NCBI GenBank assembly: GCA_964035575.1 | Contig: OZ037866.1 | Span: 868,001 to 932,000 of the forward strand | Length of the DNA stretch: 64,000 nucleotides | Origin: Rhynchopus sp. YZ270_cl-10 | Taxonomy: Eukaryota > Euglenozoa > Diplonemea > Diplonemida > Diplonemidae | Reading direction: 5' to 3' | Shown: positions 1-10,598 of the stretch, in pieces | Position numbering within the stretch: the first letter of the stretch is position 1 | How the letters are laid out: each line of letters opens with the position of its first letter | The notes under the pieces: generated by a model | What the model was told of the DNA's origin: nothing | Database searches by the model: none | What the model saw: only the letters and a program-made list of their open reading frames with translations | Program-made: the position numbers and the translations under genes

Positions 1-296
1 TCTGCCCCCTTCACATACTTCCTGTAGGTACATTTTTTTGGACCCGATATCCATTTTTTCGGGAAATTTCCGAAAAGTTAGCGCGCGCCCTGATCTATAC
101 CCTCCCTTTATGGAGCGACAACTGGTAGAAACACGGTAGAACCACGGGGAATCGGTTAAGGCGCCACACCACCAGATTTTTGTGTTTTTCTTTGTCAAGC
201 TAGCCCATCTGCCCCTGCCCCGCACACTGCCAGTGTCTGACGACGACCCAGTGTAGGATCAACGCCTTGCAAACACTCAGGCCAAATCACCATATT

Positions 297-420
297 CGCG
301 GTGTTTTTTGTGATTTTCTGTGATTTTTTCGTGATTTTTTGTGATTTTTCGTGATTTTTTGTGATTCGCATTCCAGATTTTGTGATTTTTTGTGATTTTT
401 CATGATTCTTTGTGACTGGA
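297..420. repeat. Degenerate GTGATTTTTT tandem array
   Basis: About ten imperfect copies of a 9-12 bp unit GTGATTTTTT or GTGATTTTTC lie head to tail. The open frame on the minus strand across it is lysine, asparagine and histidine repetition, and is a by-product of the array. Confidence 0.85.
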
Positions 421-1150
421 GCTGCAAAAAAGTACCTCTGATCACCCCAAAATAAAAAATACGCAACAACTACGCACTAAGTACGCAAGAAGTACGCAAT
501 ATGGGGTCGTCAGGAGCACCACCTTTCTTTTTTTTTTTTTTTGATAAATGCGACCAAACAATTGACCTTAGTTCAGATGTAGGCATATTAATTTCTCAAC
601 ATCGTGCGTAATCAGGAGAACTAATAACGATCATTTTATCCCAAAATGGTGTCATTTTTTTTCTTCTTCTCCAGGGGGTATGGGGGGGGGCCGAGGAGGT
701 GGGCTAACATTACCTCAGAAAAAACGGATTTCCTTCTCGTGTGAAATTTTGTGTTTAAAAAAAAAAAACGAAAAGGCAGTAGTAGCGTTGGTAGCTATTG
801 TGACTCGCTATTCCCAGGTATTCGGTTTCCTTTTATAAAAAGGGCTTGCTCTGGGAAGTGTGGTGGTCCCACCATTTGTCGGGTTTGGAGAGAACGGCAT
901 TTTTTTTTGTCTGAAAAGACCTGACTTTGTTAGCTTCGGCGTAATTTTTTTTGTTAATTTGTGTTGCCTTTTTGGGTACCCTCTCTGTTGGAATACGAAA
1001 TCGCGTCCGTGTCTCTCTTTTTTTCTTCTTCTTACATAACAACAAGCATCGTCAAGAGGAAATTTTTTGTTTTAGTATTCTTCAAGCTTTTTTTCGAATT
1101 CACTTAGAAGGTTTTGTGCCTGCATCTGTCGGCGCTAACTACCATTTCCC

Positions 1151-1185
1151 CCCCTGCGTCCCAGAGGCGTTTGCACTATCAACCC
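1151..1185 (+). repeat. Dispersed repeat R2 (AGAGGCGTTTGCAC type)
   Basis: This copy reads CTGCGTCCCAGAGGCG followed by TTTGCACTATCAAC. Near-identical copies lie at 9,665, 52,326, 59,675 and 62,612, and variants at 9,727, 14,625, 48,331 and 62,518. Most copies can pair AGTGC with GCACT around the motif and are followed by a T-rich tract. Confidence 0.8.
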
Positions 1186-1563
1186 TTTTTATATTCAAGG
1201 TGACTTGAGCAAAACCTTAGCTTCATCTTCACAACCTTTTTTTCGTTCCTTCTGTGATGACAATGCATCTTCACAGTTGTTGTCGTTTTTGTGTGCAGTT
1301 TCCAGTAGTCATATTTCCCTAAGCTGGCTACCCTGGATGCACATAGATAGTTCTTCTTTGACTGCCACCATGGAGGGAAAACCAAACCAAACCAAACCAA
1401 AACCGGCGTCAAGAACAGGACAAAAGATCGCAGTTCCGGAACGCTGCGTTATGTTTTCCCTATTTCCTATACTTTTTCTTTTTGTTTCACCCAGAGTGCT
1501 CAGTGTGCCCCCCCTGAGGTGTTAGTCCATATACCGACCTACACCTTTTCCTTTTCCTACAAC

Positions 1564-1578
1564 GTGCACGAGAGGCAC
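1564..1578 (+). repeat. GNRA-loop hairpin repeat (R1), GTGC stem
   Basis: GTGC pairs with GCAC around ACGAGAG. The loop can fold as a bulged A, a C-G pair and a GAGA tetraloop. It is followed by ATTCATACAAAG, close to the TTCATCTTAC tail of the other copies. Confidence 0.65.
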
Positions 1579-3925
1579 ATTCATACAAAGCTTTCTTTCC
1601 TTTTCCTTTTTCTTTTCCTTGATACATTTAGGCAAGCCCCTCTTCCGTCAATTTTGATGTCATTTGAACGCGGAAAATACATTAAAATCTACGACACAAC
1701 CGTCATTACCACATACAACGAAGCTAGGTTGGTATCACTACGGCCAATTCAGGCGTGGTTAGTCATCCTGAGTACGCCTCAGCCACGCCTCAGATACATT
1801 TTTCCAGCCAGGCCATTATTCAGTATTAATATCACCACTTTGTATGGCGCACATAATTCGATTTTTTTTCTTCTTTTCTCCACAGTAGTCCACGATAGGC
1901 GACGCTGCCACCCACTAATTATCTGGCAGTACCTAGCACTGCCTCACAGCTTTGTTGTTGTGCTACCGTATTATGGGCTTCCTCTTTGAGCGGGGAGGGG
2001 ACAGTTTCCTTTTTTTGCCTCTTGTGGAAAGGTGATTGTTGATACTACTGTAACCGAGAAACGTTAAGGAACCCCAATTCATCGTGTATGGGGCATAGCG
2101 TGCCTTTACTCGGTTGCGGCATTTTAAAAAAGCGCGAATGTTTGTCCAATGTGATTTCATTTTGTGTCATCTTTTTTTCTCCTCTTTTCTAACAAAATTC
2201 TAGGAAGGCGTTGCAGTCACACATGCCAGTGACGTTCAACCCGCCTACTCGCTAAAAATTCTCCCCCACCCCACCCCAATAATTAGTGACAAGCGTGCTG
2301 TGATCGTATCCTTGTATTTGCCTCTTCCCCCAAATTAGATTTTTTATTTGTGTCTTTGGGGCTTCTTTCAAATTCTATTCTCGTTTTTTTTCCAGTTTCT
2401 CTCTTCTCACCCCCTATGGTGATTGTTGCCCGCACCCTTTTTTCTCACGCAATGCAATGTGGGAAAGACGTCTGTGCGGGGTGCAGTTGAGAGAACGTAC
2501 AGAGTGTTTATTGTATTTTTTCATTTGTGTCAATGAATCACCACGAACTCGGAGGTGTTTTTTCCATAACGTGGTAGTAACCCTTCCTGGTGTTTGCCCC
2601 ATGGGTGTACACATGGCAAACCACAGGACGCATTCAGATTTTAAGTTTTTCTCCGTTACCTTACGGTGCATCTGTGGGTTCTGATGTATCTTATACCATT
2701 ATGACACAAAGCTGTGTTCTTATTTTTACATAACATCTTTTGAGTTGCCAACACTAAGATTGGCGCTTTTTGGGCAAACAAAACGGAAATAATATAAAGC
2801 ATGCTTGGTGTAATGGTCTGTTGTTGATTCACTTTGATTCACATAATATTCAACTGCAGTGCACGCTTTTCTACCTTGCTATGCCCAGCTTTGAGCGCAC
2901 AAACAAAAGATCTTTTTTATGTACTATGGTAGCATACATCAGAATGCACAATACACCCAAGCATTGTTTCCCCCACCCACCCCACCACGCCCCCCTCTTC
3001 CACAGAAGTAGCCTTTTTGTTATTATTCGTGAATCGTATTTTGCGTGTGTTTCCGGCACCCGTAGTAGCTTAGTTTTAATCTGGGTTCTAGCTGGTTTTA
3101 CCCTTCTGGTTGTACCTCGTATCCATTGAGGTATTGAGGTGTCTGTACTTATATGCACACCCTCCAACCCGTGTGTCTCCTTCACTTTAATACTCTTGGT
3201 ATGGTAGGGCTTTTTGTGTCCTTCTTTGGAAGTATGTTGGAAAAAAAAAGCAGGTGTAGGTAGTCCTTAGACCAGACTATTGCCCAGGAAGGTGTGGTTA
3301 TACATCAGTTATTATGGGTAATTCCGGTACGGAATATATCATTTGTGTTGTGTTGCATTGGAGACAGGAGGGGGGAGGAGGGGTGTTTTTTTTTTTCCAA
3401 TGTATTTCAATCTCTTTTGCAGGCAGTGCCTCCACACGTTCCACTTTTTTGCGCTTTTATTTTAAATAGGTGAGATGCGGGAGGGTGCATCTACACTTCA
3501 TTTTGCTCCTCAAAATGCAGAAAAATCTTTTATGTAGGCAAGTTGCTGCTCAAAAAAACCAAAAAAAATGGAAAAATAAATGGGAGGGAAAATTTTTTGC
3601 AGATTTCGCGAAAAGTCTGCCAGACTTCCCTCTTTGAAAACCAAAAAATATTTTTTTTTCAAAAAAAAAAAAATAATGTGGCGGTGTTGACTGCCTGCGT
3701 GCTGGCTGCATGTTCTCAACTATCCCACTACCCCATCCCCTCCTCCTTAGCTGAATTCTGTGTTCGTGGTCCAAAAAAAAGGGGGATGGTGTTTCGCCCT
3801 TGAAAATGTCTGCCCCTTTTTAAAGTTTTTTTACCCCAAAAGAAAGCATAGTTTTCAAAAAAAAGTTTAGCTGCCTCTTTTTTTGCTTCTTGGGGGTTAT
3901 TTTGAAGCGAAAAAATGGAATAATT

Positions 3926-4228
3926 TCACAACAGGCCACGCCGGGTTTCCTTCTCCGCCGATTCTGTTTTCGGGCGTATGACAGGCGGGGGGGTGTTTAG
4001 GGAAACAGCCCCGTCCCCTTCTTCTTCCCGCTCCTCTGCTACGTCCACTTCTAGGGGGAGGTACCTCACTGAGGGATCGACGGACGAGACCATGTACTCC
4101 AGCAGGTCCACGAAGATGCAAGGCGTCGCCTCCAGGACGTACTCCATCACGTACACCTGCAACTCCCGTCCTCGGAGTTGCAGATATTCCAGCCTGAGCT
4201 TTGACCACTCAAGACCGATTGCGAGCAT
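3926..4228 (-). CDS. Small hypothetical protein, 100 residues
   Basis: I do not recognise a family. The frame begins MLAIGLEWSKLRLEYLQL and reads like a globular alpha/beta protein for about 70 residues (RELQVYVMEYVLEATPC, then LLEYMVSSVDPSVRYLPL). It ends in an acidic stretch (EEREEEGDG) and a proline/lysine tail. Amino-acid content and GC-rich third positions set it apart from the neighbouring spacer. The opposite frames are arginine/serine or proline noise. It is divergently oriented to the large repeat protein that starts 200 bp away, so the two may share a promoter region. A TTGCAG just upstream of the start could be a splice acceptor, in which case the true N-terminus lies in an unseen exon. 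No GTATG donor is visible upstream, so I favour the methionine start. Confidence 0.55.
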   Translation of the reverse strand: MLAIGLEWSKLRLEYLQLRGRELQVYVMEYVLEATPCIFVDLLEYMVSSVDPSVRYLPLEVDVAEEREEEGDGAVSLNTPPPVIRPKTESAEKETRRGLL

Positions 4229-4428
4229 TTCATCTGGGGACCCAAGCGTGTCTGCAAGTCATAAGACATTCAGTGTGTCTCCGCATTTCCCGAAGAGAAG
4301 AATTACTAAAGAGAAGAAGTACTTCTGACTGGGGTAACCCTCCCCCACTCACGATTTCACTGCCACACACCTAATTACCCCTTTTCCCCTCAACACAGAC
4401 CAAAAAAACAAAAAAACAAAACCAAAAA

Positions 4429-7400
4429 ATGGATGAAAACTTGAAGTACGTCAAGCAGCAGCGCATCGCACTGCTGCTGAACGAAATGGTGATCCATCTG
4501 CTGAGCTCACGTCCTCAGGACCCTGTTACGAGTCTGATCACTTACCTTGAGGTGAAGCAGTCGGGTACGTTGCTGCCTGGTGACTTGGAAGCCATTGGTG
4601 CTACCGTTGCTCAGGTGGGCGCGACGTCTTCTTCACAGGAACAGCCGGTGTCTCCTGCAGCAGCACCTTCTTTGGAGCCTACCGATACTACCCCAGCGCC
4701 AGCAGAGGCAGTACAGGCAGTAGAAGCACAACCTGAACAGTTGCCAACCCCAGCCGTGCCTACATCTATTGCTGAAGAGCCCGCTACTGACGTGCCCTCT
4801 TCGGCCGGCCAATGCGCACTGCGTTTCTGTGTCGGTTGTGAAGTCGATGTGGTCGGATTTTCGGATTCCCTTGACGGCCACCGCGCACGTGTCGTGGGGA
4901 CCTCGAGGGGACGCGTTGGGCTGGAGTTCTATGATGACATCCCACCCCAATCTGTTCCGTGCTCTGTGGTGCGCCGTGTGGACTCTGTTCAGACGGTGTT
5001 CCCTAAGGGGGTGAAAGTGGTGTTTACATCGCCACATCCGAGGGCAGGGTGGGTGGGTGTGGTTGAGTCGCACTATCGTGGGAGAGTTGGGGTCGTTCTT
5101 GAGGATGGGGAGGTCCTAGGGACGGTGCCTTCGATGCTGCAGAAGACGGTAGGCGACGTGCGGCAGAGCTTCCCTCTGGGTGCCGTGGTGGAGCTGCTTA
5201 ATGCTGGAGACGCGGCCGGGGCGTTGGGATGTGTTGTCGGGCATGCACGAGGCAGGGTAGGGGTAGAGCTGTCCTGCGGTACCGCAACGCAAGGGTGTGT
5301 CCCCGAGGCGCTCCGGGTTGTTGATAAAACTGCGGCACAGCGTTTCCCGATTGGAACTCATGTTGAATGTATTGATCTGCGCACACCAACTCTTAACGGA
5401 AAAACTGGAGTAGTCGAAGGACATTCCCGCGGACGGATTGGTGTGGTTTTGGATGACGGAGGTACCCATGGGTTCCTTCCAAAGCATCTCCGCAGGGCTT
5501 CAGGGGGCATTCACATTAATGACGAAGTCGAAGTGACCAGCCCGGAAAGTGCTCATCATGGATTGACCGGGTCTGTCACCTCACTCCATCGGGGACGTCT
5601 CGGAATTCTTCTCAGCACCGGAGAGGCAGCAGGGGTGCTGCCACAGCATATCCGGAAGGTGAACAAACCTGTTTCCGTTGGTGCCCGCGTTGAGATTCTG
5701 AATGGTGCGGGGAAACTCTGCGGCGCGACCGGCAGGGTGGAGAACGTCTCGCGAGGGAGGGTGGGTGTGAGTCTCTCTGACGGCACTGTGCACGGTGTCC
5801 CCATCGGATGTGTCCGTGTTGTCGCAAACGCAGCAGGCATTGCGAAGGGAAGCACCGTAGAGGTACTCTCTGGCCCCCACGTAGGTGTCACCGGAACTGT
5901 TGATGAAATTTCCCGTGGACGTGCCGGGGTCACTCTCGCAGGAGGGTCTGTAAGCTTTCCTCTCGGTATGCTGCGTGGCATTGCTGCTGACACAGCACGT
6001 CGCATGCCGACAGGCAGTGATGTAGAGGTAGTAGGTGGGACAACACATCGTGGCAAGGTGGGTCAAGTGACCGGGCAAAGCCGTGGCCGTGTGGGTGTTG
6101 CCTTCCAGGATGGGGTAACTGCAGGGATTCCGATACAGCACCTTAAGGTGATTTCGAAGTCGGCGGGGCAAGAGTTTCCTGTTGGATGCACGGTGTGTGT
6201 GGTTGCGGCGTCGGAATACCAAGGCCAAGAGGGGCAGGTGCTTGGGCATAGCCGTGGCAGGGTTGGTGTCGAGCTGCCGGACAAACGCATTGGGGTGCCT
6301 GCGTCGAGTCTGCGGAAGTTGGGGATGAGTGCGCCGCAGTCGCTCCCGGTGGGGAGCTACGTTGATGTGCAGACGCACCCCACTGTGGGCGGGCGACGTG
6401 GGCAGGTTGTGTCGCACAGCCGCGGCAGGGTGGGCGTGTCTATGGAGGATGGCACCACCTTGGGGCTTCCTGGTGGCTGCGTCCGTCATGTCCCTGCCGA
6501 TGCTTTGCAGTTCCCGGTAGGTTCTCGGGTGGACGTCATCTCAGGCAGCGCTGCAAGCAATGGCGACAGTGGGATTGTTACCGGACACAGCCGCGGCAGG
6601 GTTGGCGTCGAGCTGAGCGATGGTACCACCACAGGCCTCCCTGCATCTTGCCTGCGCAGCACCCCGCAGGACATCTCTAGGCAGTACCCTGTAGGCGCCT
6701 CTGTCATGGTGGTCAACGAACAACCCTCTCAAAACGGCCAGCTCGGCTCCGTTATTGGTCACAGCCGAGGCCGTGTAGGAATCTCCCTTCTCGACGGCAC
6801 CACCATCGGTGTCCCTTCCACAAGCCTCCGCAGTGCCGGTGATGACCCAGAGGTGTTCCCTATTGGCTGCTTCGTCTGCGTCATCAACAACGACCCCAAC
6901 AGCAACGGCAACACCGCTCAGGTGACGGGGCACAGTCGTGGTAGGGTGGGGCTTCTGTTAGACGACGGACGTCAGATCAGCACCCCGCATCAGCAGGTCC
7001 GTCGGGTGGCGAGAACTGCAGAGCAGGCGTTCAAGAAGGGTGTGCACGTTGACATTCTTAGCGGGCCGCACAAAGGAACTGCTGGTATGGTGACCGGGAC
7101 GAGTCGTGGCAGGGTTGGTGTCGAGATCGGTCCAGGGGAGCTTTGTGTGGGTGTGCCCGCAGACGTGCTCCGCATCACCAACGCCTCGGCGCAGCAGGCA
7201 TTCGTTGTGGGCGCCTTTGTGGACGTGGCTGGGAGGGTTGGGCGTGTCTCCTCTCATCACCGTGGCCGTGTTGCTGTGACTTTCAGTGATGGAAGCACAG
7301 AAGGTGTCCCTGCTGGCCAGGTTCGCCCCGTGAAGGATCTCAAAATGAAAATCGGAAGTACGGTCACAATCGTAAACCAAAACCCTGCCTACAACGGAGA

Positions 7401-9135
7401 AGAAGGGCGGGTGGTAGGCAACGCTCGCGGAAGGGTTGGGGTGGAGCTGAATGACGGCCGCAACATTGGGCTGCCGATTGACCAGCTCAGGGCTGGGGGC
7501 AGGTCTGCTGCTCAAACCTATTCTGAAGGCGACCAGGTCGAAATCACCGCGGGACAGCACATTGGCGAATCTGGCTCGGTCACTCACGTCCACCGCGGCC
7601 GTGTCGGCGTCTCCATCGGCAACGGCAACACTGTAGGTGTCCCTGCTGCACAAACACGCCTTCTTGGCAAGACACCCCTCCAGAGCATGCCCATTGGAAG
7701 CGAAGTGGATTTCAACGGAAGAATTGGACGCGTCACTGGCCACAACCGAGGCCGCGTCGGTGTTGAGTTCGAAAACGGAGAACGCCTCGGCACCCCAGGC
7801 GGTTCCCTCCGCCCCATTGGAAGGACAGGCCCACAGGGCTTCCCCCCAGGCACCGAAGTATGCCTCTCGAGCGAATCCACCTACGCAGGAAGAACTGGCC
7901 GTGTCCAAAGCTCTGCCCGCGGGCGTCTCGCAGTTGCGCTGGAGAACGGCGAAGTCGTAGGGGTGCCTTCCAGCCAGGCCTCCGCCGTCGCCTCACTGCC
8001 TTCACAACGTTTCCCTACCGGTGCCTTTGTTACCATCCACTCCCCCGGCCATCTCCACAACGGCGCTGACGGGCGCGTAGTAGGCACCACCCGAGGAAGG
8101 GTGGGGGTAGAGCTGCAGGACGGCACCCACATCGGACTCCCCGCTGGGCAACTCAAAGCAACAGGGAGATCCGCTGCGCAGTCGTTCTCGAAGGGGGCCA
8201 GGGTGGAGGTCATCGCAGGCAACCACAAAGGCGAATCCGGAGTGGTCACCGGAACACACCGGGGCAGAGTCGGCGTGAACATTGGACCGGAGAATGTCAT
8301 TGTGGGAGTTCCTGCAGAATCGTTGCGAGGAGAGAAGGGGACCGCACATCAGACATTCCCTGTGGGGATAGAAGTACAAATTATATCAGGCACGCATTCT
8401 GGCGCATCAGGAAGGGTTATGGGACACAACCGCGGCCGTGCTGGGGTGGAACTAAGCTGCGGAAGCCTTGTTGGCGTTCCTACAGAACAACTCCGTGTCT
8501 CCGGGGCCACACCGGAACAGGCATTCCCTCTGCGCACCTTGGTCGAAGTCGTTGCACCACCCGGCGCACCACTAACCTCCGCAGGAAACACCGGGGTTGT
8601 TATAGGCCACAACCGCGGCAGAGTCTCTGTCCTCCTAGATGACCAAACCGAGCCGATTGGAGTGCCCGCATCTGCCCTACGTACACGAAACACAACCATC
8701 CCAAACCAAGGTGACGCAGTAGAGGTTGTCCCCGAAGGCCTCTCCGGGAAGATGGGTGCAGTCAGCCGGGGTAGGGCAGCAGTGGACACAGAGGATGGGG
8801 AGGTGCGGGGGTATCCTCTGTCGCAGCTGCGGGTGAAGGGGGGCGAAGGGTTCCCGGTTGGGTCCGTGGTGCATGTGGTGTTGGCGTCGCATGCACAGCA
8901 TGGGCAAGAGGGGGTCGTGACGGAAGGTACTGCGCGTGGCAGGGTGGGTGTTGAGATTGATGGAGTGGTCGCGGGGTTTGCGCCGTCAGCGCTCCGTCTT
9001 GCTCGTGCTGCAGATGCGCCAAACCCAAAGCAAGGTGACACAATAAAATACAAAAAACCCCTTGCAAAAGCAGACGAAGACTGCATCGGTGAAGCAAAGG
9101 TATACATTTTGTTTTTGTTTTTAGTAAACACATAG
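4429..9135 (+). CDS. Giant RIIa-domain protein with 25 SH3/KOW-like repeats
   Basis: The 1,568-residue product opens with a dimerisation/docking segment of the RIIa/DPY-30 type (residues about 8-42). The signature is a run of hydrophobic helices ending RPQDPVTSLITYLE, where P-x-DP and the final YL are family hallmarks. Such domains dimerise and bind amphipathic helices of anchoring proteins, often in flagella. A low-complexity Ala/Pro/Glu linker follows to about residue 130. Then come 25 tandem units of 48-58 residues with the plan G-x-V-x-V, a variable loop with N-G or H-x-G, G-x-V-x-GHSRGRVGV, DG, G(V/L)P and LR, joined by Q-x-FP-(V/I)-G. The unit looks like a small all-beta barrel of SH3/KOW kind; that is inference. 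No TM segment or signal peptide is seen. The C-terminus is uncertain: a GTATAC at 9,100 followed by T-rich AG sites at 9,124 and 9,135 allows tiny introns, giving an ending after GEAK or a different short tail. A structural scaffold is likely; the exact function is unknown. Confidence 0.85.
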   Translation: MDENLKYVKQQRIALLLNEMVIHLLSSRPQDPVTSLITYLEVKQSGTLLPGDLEAIGATVAQVGATSSSQEQPVSPAAAPSLEPTDTTPAPAEAVQAVEAQPEQLPTPAVPTSIAEEPATDVPSSAGQCALRFCVGCEVDVVGFSDSLDGHRARVVGTSRGRVGLEFYDDIPPQSVPCSVVRRVDSVQTVFPKGVKVVFTSPHPRAGWVGVVESHYRGRVGVVLEDGEVLGTVPSMLQKTVGDVRQSFPLGAVVELLNAGDAAGALGCVVGHARGRVGVELSCGTATQGCVPEALRVVDKTAAQRFPIGTHVECIDLRTPTLNGKTGVVEGHSRGRIGVVLDDGGTHGFLPKHLRRASGGIHINDEVEVTSPESAHHGLTGSVTSLHRGRLGILLSTGEAAGVLPQHIRKVNKPVSVGARVEILNGAGKLCGATGRVENVSRGRVGVSLSDGTVHGVPIGCVRVVANAAGIAKGSTVEVLSGPHVGVTGTVDEISRGRAGVTLAGGSVSFPLGMLRGIAADTARRMPTGSDVEVVGGTTHRGKVGQVTGQSRGRVGVAFQDGVTAGIPIQHLKVISKSAGQEFPVGCTVCVVAASEYQGQEGQVLGHSRGRVGVELPDKRIGVPASSLRKLGMSAPQSLPVGSYVDVQTHPTVGGRRGQVVSHSRGRVGVSMEDGTTLGLPGGCVRHVPADALQFPVGSRVDVISGSAASNGDSGIVTGHSRGRVGVELSDGTTTGLPASCLRSTPQDISRQYPVGASVMVVNEQPSQNGQLGSVIGHSRGRVGISLLDGTTIGVPSTSLRSAGDDPEVFPIGCFVCVINNDPNSNGNTAQVTGHSRGRVGLLLDDGRQISTPHQQVRRVARTAEQAFKKGVHVDILSGPHKGTAGMVTGTSRGRVGVEIGPGELCVGVPADVLRITNASAQQAFVVGAFVDVAGRVGRVSSHHRGRVAVTFSDGSTEGVPAGQVRPVKDLKMKIGSTVTIVNQNPAYNGEEGRVVGNARGRVGVELNDGRNIGLPIDQLRAGGRSAAQTYSEGDQVEITAGQHIGESGSVTHVHRGRVGVSIGNGNTVGVPAAQTRLLGKTPLQSMPIGSEVDFNGRIGRVTGHNRGRVGVEFENGERLGTPGGSLRPIGRTGPQGFPPGTEVCLSSESTYAGRTGRVQSSARGRLAVALENGEVVGVPSSQASAVASLPSQRFPTGAFVTIHSPGHLHNGADGRVVGTTRGRVGVELQDGTHIGLPAGQLKATGRSAAQSFSKGARVEVIAGNHKGESGVVTGTHRGRVGVNIGPENVIVGVPAESLRGEKGTAHQTFPVGIEVQIISGTHSGASGRVMGHNRGRAGVELSCGSLVGVPTEQLRVSGATPEQAFPLRTLVEVVAPPGAPLTSAGNTGVVIGHNRGRVSVLLDDQTEPIGVPASALRTRNTTIPNQGDAVEVVPEGLSGKMGAVSRGRAAVDTEDGEVRGYPLSQLRVKGGEGFPVGSVVHVVLASHAQHGQEGVVTEGTARGRVGVEIDGVVAGFAPSALRLARAADAPNPKQGDTIKYKKPLAKADEDCIGEAKVYILFLFLVNT

Positions 9136-9664
9136 TATTTAACAAAATGCTCAAGACCCTCGGTGGAAGCGAACAACAAACAACCTTCAAGCAATTTATC
9201 CCCGTTTTTAGCCTTTTGAGCGACAAACAAAGAGTAACGAGTCTCTCGAACATTTTATATCATTGGAACTGATTCATTCGACTGTATCCCCTTTATTATG
9301 CACTCACGCAGCGTGGGTAGCACAACAGGATAGATGAAGGGGGGCTTTATTATTTACAAGTTGGCTATACAGCGGAACCAAAATAAATTTTCCTGCCACC
9401 CACAAAACAAAACAGGTCAAGCAAGACGGCCTCTCGAGAGGCAGGGTGGCCGTTGCAGATGCGGAGGGGAAGGACACCTCCATCCCATCGGCTCTCGTCG
9501 TCGAGTGGAAGTAGAATGACGCCAGCCCTCCAATGTTACACTTCCTCCCACCATTTCTGGGTTTCTGGGACGAAAGTTGTGCGCGTAGACACCTGTGTGA
9601 ACTCCACACATATTTTTTTTTTGACTACGCGAGGATAACCCTACCAACCTTTGTTTGTTGGTTC

Positions 9665-9693
9665 AGTGCCTGTATCCCAGAGGCGTTTGCACT
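9665..9693 (+). repeat. R2 repeat copy
   Basis: AGTGC and GCACT enclose a loop containing CCCAGAGGCGTTT, followed by AACTTCACTTTTG. Another copy of the same family follows 34 bp downstream. Confidence 0.75.
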
Positions 9694-9726
9694 AACTTCA
9701 CTTTTGTTTTTTTGTTGTATTTTTCC

Positions 9727-9766
9727 AGTGCCTGCGTCCGCCGATGAACGGTGAGGCGTTTGCACT
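9727..9766 (+). repeat. R2 repeat copy, long-loop variant
   Basis: AGTGC and GCACT enclose a longer loop in which CCAGAGG is replaced by CGCCGATGAACGGTGAGG. The same variant recurs near 14,625 and 62,518. Confidence 0.7.
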
Positions 9767-10106
9767 TTCAACTCTTTTCCTTTTTTGGGTGTCTGCACTC
9801 TTGCAAAACACGTTCGATTTTATTTTGTTTTTTTTTCAAAAAAATATTCCTCTCCCCCCTTTCCCCATTACACATGATCCCACTCGGGTTGCTTTCACCT
9901 TCTGGTGTGAAGTATGTTATCCCGATATCTTCTTCTTTTCTTCATTTTTTCTGGTTCCCTTTCCGACATTGTGAGTAAAAAAAAAAGTAAAAGTAACAAA
10001 AGGGTTTTCGTTGTAAATAGGTGTGCGTTTAGTGCTCACAGTGTGTAAAAGAATTAGTAAAAAAGGAGACTTCCGACGACCCAAAAAGAACAAAAAAACA
10101 AACAAT

Positions 10107-10165
10107 GACAGTGGAGCTTGAACAGGTGGCAACTACACTATTCCAACAATTTTTCAACAAAACAC
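10107..10165 (+). repeat. Dispersed repeat R4 copy
   Basis: GACAGTGGAGCTTG, GGTGGCAACTACAC and CCAACAATTTTTCAAC occur in order. Copies with the same order are at 62,780-62,836 and at 62,868-63,215; the last is split by a MITE. Confidence 0.75.
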
Positions 10166-10598
10166 AGAAACACACTACCCAGAGATTGGGCTGTGGTAAC
10201 ATCCCTCAACCCTTTACAATTGTTCAGCAAATACCAAAAACACAAAAAAAATGTCATCCTTTTCCAAACTAATAACACCCCTCTCATCATGGCGATCATG
10301 CGAGTCACAACTCGCACATTCTCGCATCCTCAAACCCAGAGCTCAATAGCTTAACCCAGCACGGTAGCACGATAGCATGATAGCACAGTAGCACCCCCCA
10401 TTCCATTCGGATCAAATGATCGCTTCCGACACAGATATAATCCGAGAGGTATTTCAAGCGCCCGATGTGATGAGAAGCACATCGTACGCTCTTCTTTGTT
10501 CCCTCTTAGAGTCCTCTCTCTCTCACTCTCTCTCTCACTCAATACCCCCTTCAGAAATTGCATCACCTCCGGGTGTCTTGCACAACCCTTTCCCCACT

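Larger units (their letters stand above)
1..3925. other. Gene-poor spacer with short repeats
   Basis: No convincing coding region is seen. The stretch is T-rich, with homopolymer runs of A, T, C and G. It holds a GTGATTTTTT tandem array, one GNRA-loop hairpin near 1,564 and one AGAGGCGTTTGCAC repeat near 1,151. A fragment near 130-160 carries the GTAGAACCACGG motif also found near 48,780 and 49,725. Open frames here are AT-rich and of noise-like composition. The one between 1,660 and 1,900 reads a little more like protein, but it has no supporting splice sites or similarity that I can see. Confidence 0.6.
9136..10598. other. Spacer with dispersed repeats
   Basis: There are two adjacent R2 copies (9,665-9,693 and 9,727-9,766). 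One R4 copy lies near 10,107-10,165 (GACAGTGGAGCTTG, later CCAACAATTTTTCAAC). A short array of GTAGCAC and GATAGCAC units lies near 10,360-10,395, and a CTCTCTCACT microsatellite near 10,512-10,540. A short frame at 9,147-9,260 (MLKTLGGSEQQTTFKQ) could be 3' UTR or an alternative last exon of the upstream gene. I see no independent gene. Confidence 0.55.

Noticed and set aside
1519-1989. 156-residue plus-strand frame
   Set aside because: It opens and closes in T-rich low-complexity sequence, without recognisable domain, splice sites or codon bias.
4633-9230. Many long antisense and shifted frames over the repeat protein (Thr/Pro/Arg-rich)
   Set aside because: They are shadows of the GC3-rich periodic coding sequence and carry no conserved pattern of their own.
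10416-10598. Upstream ATG extension of the coiled-coil gene
   Set aside because: The added codons cross a CTCTCT microsatellite and have AT-rich third positions unlike the rest. Kept only as an alternative start.
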